Assembly: GCF_016464375.1 (NCBI RefSeq) | Contig: NZ_JADDIU010000017.1 | Coordinates: forward strand, 1 to 45,065 | Direction: 5' to 3' | From: Bacillus renqingensis | GTDB taxonomy: Bacteria > Bacillota > Bacilli > Bacillales > Cytobacillaceae | Length of the DNA: 45,065 bases | Shown: positions 1 through 7,220 of the stretch, piece by piece | Layout of the letters: every line of letters begins with the position of its first letter | How positions within the stretch are numbered: position 1 is the first letter of the stretch | Notes under the pieces: generated by a model | Database searches by the model: none | What the model saw: only the letters and a program-made list of their open reading frames with translations | What the model was told of the DNA's origin: nothing | Translations under genes and position numbers: made by a program

Positions 1-69
1 TTTTTTCGCAATAGCTGCTATTTTAAATCCTTGTTGAATATTGTCATGGGATAGTCCCGGTGTTGCCAT
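1..69 (-). other. possible 5' fragment of an unrecognised ORF at window edge
   Basis: Reading the minus strand from an ATG at 69 gives an open frame of 23 codons (MATPGLSHDNIQQGFK...) that runs off the window. The start lies within a few bases of the IS21 left end, so the ATG and any ribosome site would be IS-derived, and the frame may simply be a host gene interrupted by the element. I do not recognise the product. Low confidence. Confidence 0.15.
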
Positions 70-133
70 CTTTTTGAGCCACCTCTGCCATAAAAATGAC
101 CCACAAGTGACATAGAGAGAGCCACTTCCGCAT

Positions 134-172
134 AAAAAAGCCCTACAGATTTTATATTTTAATTTCTGTAGG
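134..172 (-). terminator. Rho-independent terminator after the IS21 small gene
   Basis: On the minus strand the arms CCTACAGA and TCTGTAGG (165-172 and 142-149) form an 8-bp stem with a 15-nt loop, followed by GC and a run of six T. It lies about 20 bases after the stop of the 70-aa gene, so it would end the outer IS21 transcript. Confidence 0.75.
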
Positions 173-191
173 ACCTTCATGTCTAAAGGGT

Positions 192-404
192 TTAATTAAA
201 ATTGTTTCTAAAATAATCCATGATTATTTTTCTCGAACCTTCATAAATATCCTGCTCAGTCCAGTTGTGGGGAAAAGGTTCCTTTCCATAGACATTTAAA
301 AGTTTTGTCTTTAATTCCTCAGGGAACGGATACCAGTGCTTGTACCCTGTCCAGTAATAATATTCCTCTGTTTTCTTTAGGTCTTTTTTTGTCATGATTA
401 CCAT
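192..404 (-). CDS. small protein encoded directly after istB (outer IS21)
   Basis: Unrecognised 70-aa protein, rich in Tyr, Trp and Lys (starts MVIMTKKDLKK; contains a KHWYPFPEEL stretch), with no membrane segment or signal peptide. The ATG at 404 lies one base after the istB stop codon (TGATATG), a spacing typical of translational coupling, with GGGGATCGAG just upstream as a possible ribosome site. A longer reading from 455 is possible but would overlap istB by 50 bases. It sits inside the IS boundaries, followed by a terminator, so it would be a third gene of this IS21. Classical IS21 elements carry only istA and istB. It could also be a chance frame. Confidence 0.45.
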   Translation of the reverse strand: MVIMTKKDLKKTEEYYYWTGYKHWYPFPEELKTKLLNVYGKEPFPHNWTEQDIYEGSRKIIMDYFRNNFN

Positions 405-405
405 A

Positions 406-1155
406 TCAGACTCGATCCCCCAATCCATGACGCTCTCGCATAGATACTTCACCATCTATAAAAATTTGATAAGAATCATGGACAATGCGATCTAAAATTG
501 CGTCAGCCAGAGTACCTTCTCCAATCTTCTCGTGCCATCCTCTGGGATCAAATTGGGAACAAAATATTGTAGAATTTTGTTGATGTCTAGCTTCTACAAT
601 CTCCAAGAGATCCCTGGCTTCATTTTCCCTTAATGGGGTAAGAAGCCATTCGTCAAGGATGAGTAAATCAACTTTTTTATATTTTTTCACTACCTTGCGG
701 TAAACACCTTCTCCTCTTGCGATAGCGAGTTCATCTAATAAATCTGGCAATCTAGTATATTGCACCTTGTAGAATTGGCGACAAGCTGCGATACCAAACG
801 CACAAGCTAGATAGGTCTTTCCGTTTCCTGAAGCCCCTTTAAGAATGATATTATGGTGCTCCTCAATATATTGTCCAGAGGCTAAGCGAAGAATCTGTGA
901 CTTATCTAGCTTTCTATCTGGATGATATTCGATATCTTCAATAGAGGCCTGTGTGTCACGCAATTCCGCATTTTTAATTAAACGTTCTAGTTTGTTATTT
1001 TGTCTGCGGGACCATTCTATATCAACAAGTATTCCAAAACGGTCTTCAAAAGATAATTCTTGATAATCAGGGTTTTTTAACTGTTCTACATACTTCTCTG
1101 CCATGGCAGACATTCTCATTTCGTTTAATTTAGTTAATGTGCTTTCATTTGTCAT
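406..1155 (-). CDS. istB: IstB-like AAA+ ATPase, outer IS21
   Basis: IstB is the ATP-dependent helper that regulates the IstA transposase and target choice in IS21 elements. The 249-aa product has Walker A (GASGNGKTYLA), Walker B (LLILDEW) and the family ending with an arginine near ADAILDRIVHDS. I chose the ATG at 1155 because GGAGG stands 8 bases before it; an upstream frame to 1203 has no such site. It overlaps the 3' end of istA by a few codons, the usual IS21 arrangement. Only about half its residues match the inner IstB by eye, so the two IS21 elements are different types rather than copies of each other. Confidence 0.9.
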   Translation of the reverse strand: MTNESTLTKLNEMRMSAMAEKYVEQLKNPDYQELSFEDRFGILVDIEWSRRQNNKLERLIKNAELRDTQASIEDIEYHPDRKLDKSQILRLASGQYIEEHHNIILKGASGNGKTYLACAFGIAACRQFYKVQYTRLPDLLDELAIARGEGVYRKVVKKYKKVDLLILDEWLLTPLRENEARDLLEIVEARHQQNSTIFCSQFDPRGWHEKIGEGTLADAILDRIVHDSYQIFIDGEVSMRERHGLGDRV

Positions 1156-1447
1156 TGTTCTTGCCTCCATAATATTCGGCTCCACGAGTGAATCCATAAT
1201 CATTTGTCTGCTTTTCCTTTTGAGAATTTTTTGCTTCTTTCAATTTTGATAGTTTATCTTGTCCAGTCTTTAATATCGTTTGTATACTTTTAAGTGTAGG
1301 TCTTGGAGTATAAGACAGCGCTCTTTCACACGCTTTTTCAACACGCTCAATAGAATGCCTATCTGATAGCTTTATTAATCCAAGACATGATTTTAAGGCT
1401 TGTTTTTCCACTTTATAAGAGGCTAGTATACTCTTAACCGTGGCTAG
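1145..1447 (-). pseudogene. istA: istA 3' segment of the outer IS21 (split gene)
   Basis: This is the last roughly 100 codons of the outer IstA. The family's C-terminal region can be seen (KLSDRHSIERVEKACERAL, then TLKSIQTIL). It joins in frame to the segment starting at 3967: removing the inner IS21 and one copy of GCTAG restores the reading ESTLATVKSIL across the junction. The frame appears to start inside the inner element, but that start is only a by-product of the insertion. The gene is therefore broken by insertion, with no other damage visible in this piece. Confidence 0.9.
1443..1447. repeat. target-site duplication, left copy (GCTAG)
   Basis: GCTAG here is repeated at 3967-3971 on the other side of the inner IS21. 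A wider 9-bp match (GCTAGTGTA) exists because the element tip TGT resembles the target's next bases. With TG...CA tips the duplication is 5 bp, inside the 4-8 bp range usual for IS21. Confidence 0.8.
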
Positions 1448-1483
1448 TGTAGCCGTCAAGTAAAAATGAACACTTTTTGCTAA

Positions 1484-2254
1484 TTAATTTTGAACACTTT
1501 TTTCCACAAAAATGGATGAACGATGTTTCATGCGATAGCTGTCGTCATTCCTAAAATGAATGATTTCTGCACGATGTAATAATCTATCCAGAATGGCTGC
1601 TGTAATGCCCGGATCTCCCAATAATTCACCCCATTCACCAGGACCCTTGTTAGAGGTCAAAATGACGGACGCATTGTCATACAGATCGTTAATCAAATGA
1701 AAGAATAGGTTGGCTTCTCCGGAATCCATCGCCATGAACATCAGGTCATCGATAATAACTAGGTTGGAGTCACGGATACGCTTCATTCTCGTCTGTGCTT
1801 TTCTGGTGACATCCTCTGTCTTTAGCGTATGAATGAGTTGCCCCATGGAAATAAAGGAAACCTTATAACCTTGATGAATCGCCTCTATGCCGAGCCCTGT
1901 TGCTAAGAGCGTCTTCCCTACGCCAGGCGGTCCAAGAATAATCAAATTATATAACTGGTCCAGCCATGTGAATTCCTTTAACTGATTAACCTGTTTTTGG
2001 CTTAGGGATTGTTGCTCTTCTATCCGAAATGCATCAATTGTTTTATAAAACGGGAAAGCTGCCCAATTTAATCGTTTTTCAATCAACTTTTCATCCCGGC
2101 GTTTCAATTCATGGGCTGTTAGTTTCTCTAGGAACACGCGGTGTGTCCAATCTTGTGACTCGGCTTGTTGAATCAGAGAAGGCAAATGATTTGCCGTCTC
2201 CGATAGCCGCAATGTTTGAAACCGTTGTTGGAGCTGTTCAAGTGATGTTGTCAT
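1484..2254 (-). CDS. istB: IstB-like AAA+ ATPase, inner IS21
   Basis: 256-aa helper ATPase of the inner IS21. It has Walker A GPPGVGKTLLA at about residue 107, Walker B LVIIDDL, sensor-like residues in VILTSNKG and the C-terminal AAILDRLLHR element. The ATG overlaps the istA stop (ATGA), so it is translationally coupled. No frameshift or premature stop is seen, and the length matches the family. The last codons lie within about 40 bases of the left tip, close to the terminal AACACTTTT boxes. Confidence 0.93.
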   Translation of the reverse strand: MTTSLEQLQQRFQTLRLSETANHLPSLIQQAESQDWTHRVFLEKLTAHELKRRDEKLIEKRLNWAAFPFYKTIDAFRIEEQQSLSQKQVNQLKEFTWLDQLYNLIILGPPGVGKTLLATGLGIEAIHQGYKVSFISMGQLIHTLKTEDVTRKAQTRMKRIRDSNLVIIDDLMFMAMDSGEANLFFHLINDLYDNASVILTSNKGPGEWGELLGDPGITAAILDRLLHRAEIIHFRNDDSYRMKHRSSIFVEKSVQN

Positions 2255-3756
2255 ACCGCGGCTCCTTTCAATACATCAAGATAAGGTGCCAATTCCCGAG
2301 TATCTGGTTCTGTATCTAAATCTGAAAGATCGATATCATGCAGTGCCTTGATTTCCTCATCGACTTGTTTTGCCCCGTTCTGTTGTAGCTGGCGCTGAAT
2401 ATATGCCAGCACATCACTAAATTCAGTCGCACTGTATACGCCACGTTTCATGCACTCTCGTAGTGCTTCATCCCTAACGGTTTGGTCTGCTGCCTTGGAT
2501 ACCTTTAAAACGATTCCCAGTTGATCACGCATATAACGTGGATATCTCTGATGAATCTCCTCCAAGAAGGCTGTAGCCGTTTCTCCATCCGTAAAATGTG
2601 TAGATACGGTGGCAATGTATGCGCCAATACCTTTGGTTCGATCCCGTGTATGCTGTCTGTCTTGGATGAGTTTTCCCCTTTCGAATGTGATGAGATGGTT
2701 GGCAATAACCGGTCCCTCTGATTGTTCACGAATCACCAAACGGTTATCGGCCGTAATTTCAATATAGACCTTTTTGTCTTTTTGATAAGTTCCCAGCGGA
2801 ACGGAATAACGATTGGACTCATAAATAATCGTATTGTCCTTTCGCACCGTTCTTGTTATACTGGAATCAACAGTTGAAATAGAAATTTCTTTGATGACCG
2901 GCTTGAGGTGATGCTTTTCCAGCGTGAACACTTCGATCGGTCTCTTTTTTGTTGTGTTATGCACTTTCCAATTCCCGGTTCTCTCAAGCCAGGCCATGCA
3001 GCTTTCGTTCCATTGATCAATATTTTGAAGGACACGGTTTTTGGCGAAGTTGTCTTTGACAAAACCTACGACTCTCTCAATTCGTCCTTTACTTTCGGGA
3101 TCAGCTTTTCTACAGAAATAGACGTTTAATTTCCTTGCCTCCCGATAAGCATCCTGGTCATACACCAATTCCTTAGGCATACCTCCAAAATACTGGAATG
3201 CATGTTCATGCATTCGAATCACATCCTTTGTCATAAATGGCCTGTCCATCCATTCAACATATTTGTATCGCGAATGCGATAATACAAAGGTGATGAAATA
3301 CATTTTGATGTGCTTGCCCTGCGGCGTTTTTTGGTTGGTCTTCCCAAAGTCCACCTGTAGTTGTTGCCCCATTGGTGGATCAGGCACCGCCTCATAAACC
3401 CGCTGATGTGTCTCTTTTGGTATAGCATATTTCTCGCGAAGTTCTCTCACATAGCTTCGTACAGTACTCTCCCCAACAGTGAAGTGATCGTATTTCTCCA
3501 TCAGCCAATCATAAATTTGCGCGGACGACATATCCGGATTTTCACTGAGCCATGTGTGGATAAGCAGCTCGTATGGATCCAGAATTTTGGTTCGGGTCTT
3601 TGTCGCAGCTGCCCAAGCTGCCATTTCCTGTGGAGACCTTTCCAGATATTTGTATACCGTTGTTCTAGATATCCCAAGTTTCCTTGCAATTCTTCTTATC
3701 TTAAATCCCTGCTCTTTTAGTTGCTTAATCTCCATGTACATTTCCCATTTTTCCAC
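2251..3756 (-). CDS. istA: IS21 transposase IstA, inner element
   Basis: This is the DDE transposase of the inner element. The N-terminus has a helix-turn-helix (IRRIARKLGISRTTVYKYL). The catalytic core is recognised by LQVDFGKT (first Asp), ELVYDQDAY (second Asp) and the Glu in KGRIERVVGFVK, followed by a beta-barrel-like C-terminus. I favour the GTG at 3756, since GGAGG stands 8 bases upstream, giving about 501 aa; a frame from 3786 is open but has no good ribosome site. The gene is intact. About 70 bases upstream is a large perfect inverted repeat (3837-3887) that could affect its expression. Confidence 0.92.
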   Translation of the reverse strand: MEKWEMYMEIKQLKEQGFKIRRIARKLGISRTTVYKYLERSPQEMAAWAAATKTRTKILDPYELLIHTWLSENPDMSSAQIYDWLMEKYDHFTVGESTVRSYVRELREKYAIPKETHQRVYEAVPDPPMGQQLQVDFGKTNQKTPQGKHIKMYFITFVLSHSRYKYVEWMDRPFMTKDVIRMHEHAFQYFGGMPKELVYDQDAYREARKLNVYFCRKADPESKGRIERVVGFVKDNFAKNRVLQNIDQWNESCMAWLERTGNWKVHNTTKKRPIEVFTLEKHHLKPVIKEISISTVDSSITRTVRKDNTIIYESNRYSVPLGTYQKDKKVYIEITADNRLVIREQSEGPVIANHLITFERGKLIQDRQHTRDRTKGIGAYIATVSTHFTDGETATAFLEEIHQRYPRYMRDQLGIVLKVSKAADQTVRDEALRECMKRGVYSATEFSDVLAYIQRQLQQNGAKQVDEEIKALHDIDLSDLDTEPDTRELAPYLDVLKGAAV

Positions 3757-3836
3757 CTTTACTTCCTCCATCTCAATATAAATCAACTAATAATTATATC
3801 GTATGGAGTAGATTTTTGACGGGAATAGCTGCGGCG

Positions 3837-3887
3837 AGGCATTTGACAGGTGTTGCCCCTCCCCGGGGCAACACCTGTCAAATGCCT
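3837..3887. repeat. perfect 23-bp inverted repeat upstream of inner istA
   Basis: The arms are 3837-3859 and 3865-3887 (start AGGCATTTGACAGG, end CCTGTCAAATGCCT), with a 5-nt loop. All 23 pairs match, giving a very stable hairpin with a GC-rich top. It sits in the 180-bp leader between the right tip and istA. There is no following T-run, so it does not look like a simple terminator. It may restrict read-through or translation into istA, or be a small inserted palindromic element. Confidence 0.8.
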
Positions 3888-3966
3888 AATGCCTGCCCCC
3901 ATATATCTCAGTAAAAGTGTTCATTTTTATCTAGCAGAAATGGTCTACTTTAGTTTAGCATTCACA

Positions 3967-5237
3967 GCTAGTGTACTCTCACTCTCACCCGCAGAGGATG
4001 CCCAATCCAAAACATAATCTTTATTGAATTCAAGAAATTGTTTGTGTTCCTTTGGCATATGATCCGGAATAGTAATTAACTGTCCAGGTTTACCAGTGAG
4101 TTTTTTATGGGAAGCAATTCGAAAATTTTTATAAAAAACCTCCACAATGGTTCGCGTTACACGAACATCTACACGGCGTTGTATATAATCATAAGGAACA
4201 GAATAAGACATATTGTCTACAGTTATGTGATAATCATATTGTACGGTTGCCTTCAGCCAAGTGGCCATCTCGTACGGGGAAACAGGCAACGGCATTAGCG
4301 CAAACTTTTCTTCTTCTGTAAAGGCTGTAAGCCTGTTCCCTTTTTTCTTTTGAAATGGTTTTGTATTAAATTCTTGAAGCTTCTCTTTAATAGATTCATT
4401 TAGTTCGGCCAGAGAGAAAAATTTCTGATCTCGAAGAGAAGCAATAATCCATGTTGATATATCTCCAACTGCCCCTTCAGCACTCGGTTTATCCTTCGGA
4501 TGACGTACACGTGCTGGAATAATCGTTGTTTGATAATGTTCAGCCATCTCTTGATAGGTTGGATTAATGATAGGCTCAGATCGAGAGGCTTTAATTACCC
4601 CAGTCTTTAAGTTATCAGGAACAATAATCCGTGGTACACCACCAAAAAACTGTAGGGCATGAATGTGAGCTGTGATCCAATTTTCAGTGTCCATAGATAG
4701 GAATCCCTCTACATAAGCGTATTGACTACACGACAGTGCAGAGACGAATATATAGACAGGAATATCTTCACCAGTCAAATTATCTGTCAGACTCATTGTT
4801 TGTCCGGCCCAATCCACTTCCAGCTGTTCGCCTGGCTTACGTTTAATTCGCATAGTTGCTTTTGTTTTCCTAGCGTAATCATGATAGAAACGACAAAATT
4901 GCCTATAACTGTAGGGGATTTCATCACTTGCCCTACAACTTAAACAATACTCATCCCATAAAAGAGATAAGTTCACCCCTGGCTTAGCCAATTCCTTATG
5001 GATGTGTTCACAATCTGGTTTTCTCCTGAAATTAGGTGTCTCATGCTTTTCAGGAAACAGAAGTTCTTGAAGATCACTATCTGTCATATCCTCCTCGAAT
5101 GGCCAAGAAATATTTAACTTTTGAGCTCTTTTAACCACCTCTCTAATCGTATTTCTCGAGTTAGTGCAACTAGATGCAATCCCCCTTTGACTTACTCCTT
5201 GGGCATGCAGCCTAAGGATTTCTCGATATTTAACCAC
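3967..5237 (-). pseudogene. istA: istA 5' segment of the outer IS21 (split gene)
   Basis: This is the N-terminal roughly 420 codons of the outer transposase. The start is probably the GTG at 5237, seven bases after AGGAGG; the frame is open to 5285. Seen here are a helix-turn-helix (GVSQRGIASSCTNSRNTIRE), the first catalytic Asp (LEVDWAGQT), the second (IIVPDNLKTG) and the Glu in KPSAEGAVGDI. After TLA the frame runs into the inner IS21 and ends at 3945 with foreign residues. The 3' rest is at 1145-1447. The N-terminal part could still be translated and bind the IS ends, but the full enzyme is lost. Confidence 0.9.
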
Positions 5238-5388
5238 AAAAAAACCTCCTATATAATAGATTTGCACAATATAGTGCAATTCCATTATATAAGAGGGGTG
5301 GTCCTCCGCTTGGCAGAGATGGGTCTAAAGTATGTCCTAAATGGTATAAAAACATGGCAAAGGTGGGTCTATTGGGTGGCAATATTCA

Positions 5389-5489
5389 CCTTGTTCCTTT
5401 AATTGATGAATCTCCATATACAAGTGCAATTTTTCCACCTTTCGAATCCTCCAGTAAACTATGATGATATAAAATCATAATAGCTTAAC
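5389..5489. other. short host remnant between IS elements
   Basis: About 100 bases lie between the outer IS21 right tip and a relic IS21 end. On the plus strand a short open stretch reads LVPLIDESPYTSAIFPPF before a stop at about 5461. This looks like the tail of a coding sequence, but I cannot assign it. No promoter is clear. Confidence 0.3.
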
Positions 5490-5559
5490 TGGTGGCCATT
5501 TTGGGAAAAGTGTTCAATTCTATCTGGCGGAAACTGTTGATTTTAGTTTAGCAGTTACA
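5490..5559. repeat. relic right end of an IS21 relative
   Basis: The sequence follows the inner IS21 right end: a box like AAAAGTGTTCA, then ATCTGGCGGAAAC, then TTTAGTTTAGCAGTTACA, ending at 5559. The rest of that element is gone. The LCP reading frame starts immediately afterwards, so this end marks the insertion or deletion that removed the LCP 5' part. Confidence 0.75.
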
Positions 5560-6160
5560 GCAAGCTACAAAAGGTCCTCAAAAAGGGGTAGAAGCAGCTG
5601 TTAAAGCTGTTAGTGAGTTAACGGGTGTCCCGATCAATTACTATGTTGAAACCAATTACGGCGGCTTTAAAGCGATGGTGGATGCCGTTGACGGAATTGA
5701 GATGAATATACCATTTGAGGTGAAATTAACTCACCCATGGTATGCTGAAAACAAAAATAAAGTAATTAATCCTGGTACATATTCTTTTGATGGGAAAATG
5801 GTTACAGAGGTTGTCCATGAACGTTATTCTTTAAAAAATGGAGAATATGGCCGTCAAAAACTTCAAGAGGAAGCATTAAAAGGGGTTGCGAAAAAAGCCC
5901 TTAGCCCAAGCAATATTACGAATTTACCTTCATTAGTAAAATCCATTGATGACTTTGTGATTGCAACGAATATGTCAACAACGGATATGCTAAGCCTTGG
6001 TATGGCTGCAAAAGACTTCAATCCTGATAAACAATTTACCTACCATCAGATCCCGGATGAAGGCAAAAAAATGTATGATGATATCTTGAAGAATACAAAC
6101 TATCAATTGGTTATTGACCAGAAAAAAATTGATGAAATTGTATCGGCTAATTTTCAATAG
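5560..6160 (+). pseudogene. LytR-CpsA-Psr (LCP) ligase, 5'-truncated
   Basis: LCP proteins are membrane enzymes that attach teichoic acids or capsular polymers to peptidoglycan. An open frame begins at the relic IS end with QATKGPQKGVEAAV and runs 199 codons to the stop. It keeps the family signatures NYGGFKAMVDAVDGIEM, the Arg in HERYSLKNGEYGRQ and the GRQ-x-x-Q helix, then the C-terminal domain. The N-terminal membrane segment and the first catalytic Asp/Arg region are missing. An internal ATG at 5675 exists without a convincing ribosome site. Such genes commonly sit beside ywqCDE-type capsule clusters, so it probably belonged to the neighbouring polysaccharide locus. Confidence 0.85.
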
Positions 6161-6183
6161 AAAATTAGCTGATATTCTATATA

Positions 6184-6230
6184 AAGCTGTCTTAAAAGAT
6201 ATAAATTCACCTTTTTGAGACAACTTTTTT
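6184..6230 (+). terminator. terminator after the LCP relic
   Basis: AAGCTGTCTTAAAAG pairs imperfectly (with G-U pairs) with CTTTTTGAGACAACTT across a loop of about 11 nt, followed by six T. It lies 24 bases after the LCP stop codon. Confidence 0.65.
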
Positions 6231-6308
6231 ATTCATGACCAACAGATTATGGAGATCTCGTAGGGGAAATTTGGGAAAAGTTAAAAAATTTTAGAGAAAA
6301 ATTAATAG

Positions 6309-6557
6309 GGTCTTGTTAAAAGGAAATATGCTTCCTCGCTATTTAGTATAATGATTAAGTTGGCACAATCGTTAAAAAAGCGCAAAGATGGTATTTTGAG
6401 ATGGTTTAAAACCAAATTGACCTACGGTCTACTTGAAGGAATAAACAGTTTAGTTCAAGCTGCCAAAAGAAAGGCTCGCGGATATCGTACTCCGGAAAAC
6501 TTTATAGCTATGATTTACGCAACAGTTAATAAGCTGGATTTGGTCAAAGAGTCGTAA
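6309..6557 (+). pseudogene. ISL3-family transposase, C-terminal remnant
   Basis: Only the last roughly 80 codons remain. The signature of the ISL3 C-terminus is clear: DGILRWFKTKLTYGLLEGIN, then SLVQAAKRKARGYRTPENF and IAMIYATVNKLDL. The frame opens after a stop at 6306 with no ribosome site, so it is a truncated relic. The 150 bases after it hold no gene and are probably the old IS end followed by junk up to the next relic at 6764. Confidence 0.85.
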
Positions 6558-6763
6558 TAAATGTCCAATAAACAAAAAAGAATGCGTTACAGTTTGGAGC
6601 CATACCTCGCTCGCAACCGAACACATTCCCTTGTCCGATTTTTGGTTTTCCTCTTTCCATTGACGGAGCAACAAGAACTGACAATGCACAAAAAGTGAAA
6701 TGATAGAAATGACTAGATCCTATTATGTTGTTTTATCAATACAAATAGCGAAGATCCCTTCTT

Positions 6764-6794
6764 AAAAACTGTTGATTTCTACTTGACAGTTACA
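6764..6794. repeat. second relic IS21 end, abutting galE
   Basis: AAACTGTTGATTT...CAGTTACA matches the relic tip at 5531-5559 at about 24 of 29 positions and ends at 6794, exactly where galE homology begins. This points to an IS21 insertion or deletion that removed the galE 3' part. Confidence 0.6.
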
Positions 6795-7044
6795 TTTAAG
6801 ACCAGCAAAATGAATAACTCCATCAATCTTGTAATTTTTAAAAATAATATCAACAGCTTTGCATCAGTTACATTAATCTCGTAAAAAGTAACTTCTTATC
6901 TGCTATATCCCTGATTTCCATAACAGTCTCATTCTTAATGTTGGAAAGATTTTCAGCAATAATGACTGAATGTCCTGCTTCTAAAAGAGCGATGTAGGTA
7001 TGTGACCCTAAATATCTCGCACCACTGGTGACTAATATGTTCAT
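6795..7044 (-). pseudogene. galE: UDP-glucose 4-epimerase GalE, 5' fragment
   Basis: GalE interconverts UDP-glucose and UDP-galactose to supply sugar donors. An ATG at 7044 preceded by GAGGGGTG starts MNILVTSGARYLGSHTYIALL. This is the NAD-binding glycine-rich start of GalE, with changes from the usual GGAGYIGSH, followed by ENLSN. The frame breaks near 6880 and again further on. Other frames then continue the homology (DVNV-like region read as EINVTDAKAVDII, then KIDGVIHFAGLK). The 3' two thirds are absent, cut at the relic IS end. It is non-functional and probably the former last gene of the polysaccharide operon. Confidence 0.82.
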
Positions 7045-7220
7045 CATGTACTACACCCCTCTTTTTATCAAAACCAAAAAATGAAATCCAAAAAATACCA
7101 AAAATTATCCTACCCTGTCCTCCCCACTGAATAACCATTAGACTAGTTGCCTATTAAAAAGGGACTATCACACTTTATTGTCCAATTCTTCAAACATGTA
7201 AAAAGAGTTATACTTTTATA
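7045..7220. other. intergenic gap at the 3' end of the polysaccharide operon
   Basis: About 175 bases separate the galE relic from the flippase stop. I see no gene and no convincing hairpin with a T-run, so the operon transcript may run into the galE relic. Confidence 0.4.

Larger units (their letters stand above)
1448..3966 (-). mobile_element. inner IS21-family element, apparently complete
   Basis: This 2519-bp element is inserted in the outer istA. Its tips are TGTAGCC on the left and, read inward from the right, TGTGAATGC. Both ends carry the box AAAAATGAACACTTTT, with a further TGAACACTTTT copy on the left at about 1490, a typical multi-box IS21 terminus. It holds intact istA and istB with overlapping stop and start codons. 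It is flanked by GCTAG duplications, so it moved here by transposition after the outer element did. Similar right-end sequences at 5490-5559 and 6764-6794 show that relatives were inserted nearby before. Confidence 0.88.
61..5388 (-). mobile_element. outer IS21-family element, interrupted by a second IS21
   Basis: This element carries istA (two pieces), istB and a small third gene, all on the minus strand. The ends share the IS21 habit of repeated terminal boxes. On the left, TTGCCA at 63-68 is followed 28 bases on by a CCACCTCTGCCA-type box. On the right end, read on the complementary strand, TTGCCA is followed at the same spacing by CCACCTTTGCCA. I place the tips at about 61 and 5388 from the TG/CA rule, but see no clear target duplication outside, so the exact tips are uncertain and one flank may have been rearranged. 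The element is disabled by the inner insertion at 1448-3966. Confidence 0.75.

Noticed and set aside
3361..3720. 119-codon plus-strand frame inside inner istA
   Set aside because: Antisense to a well-supported transposase gene with complete motifs.
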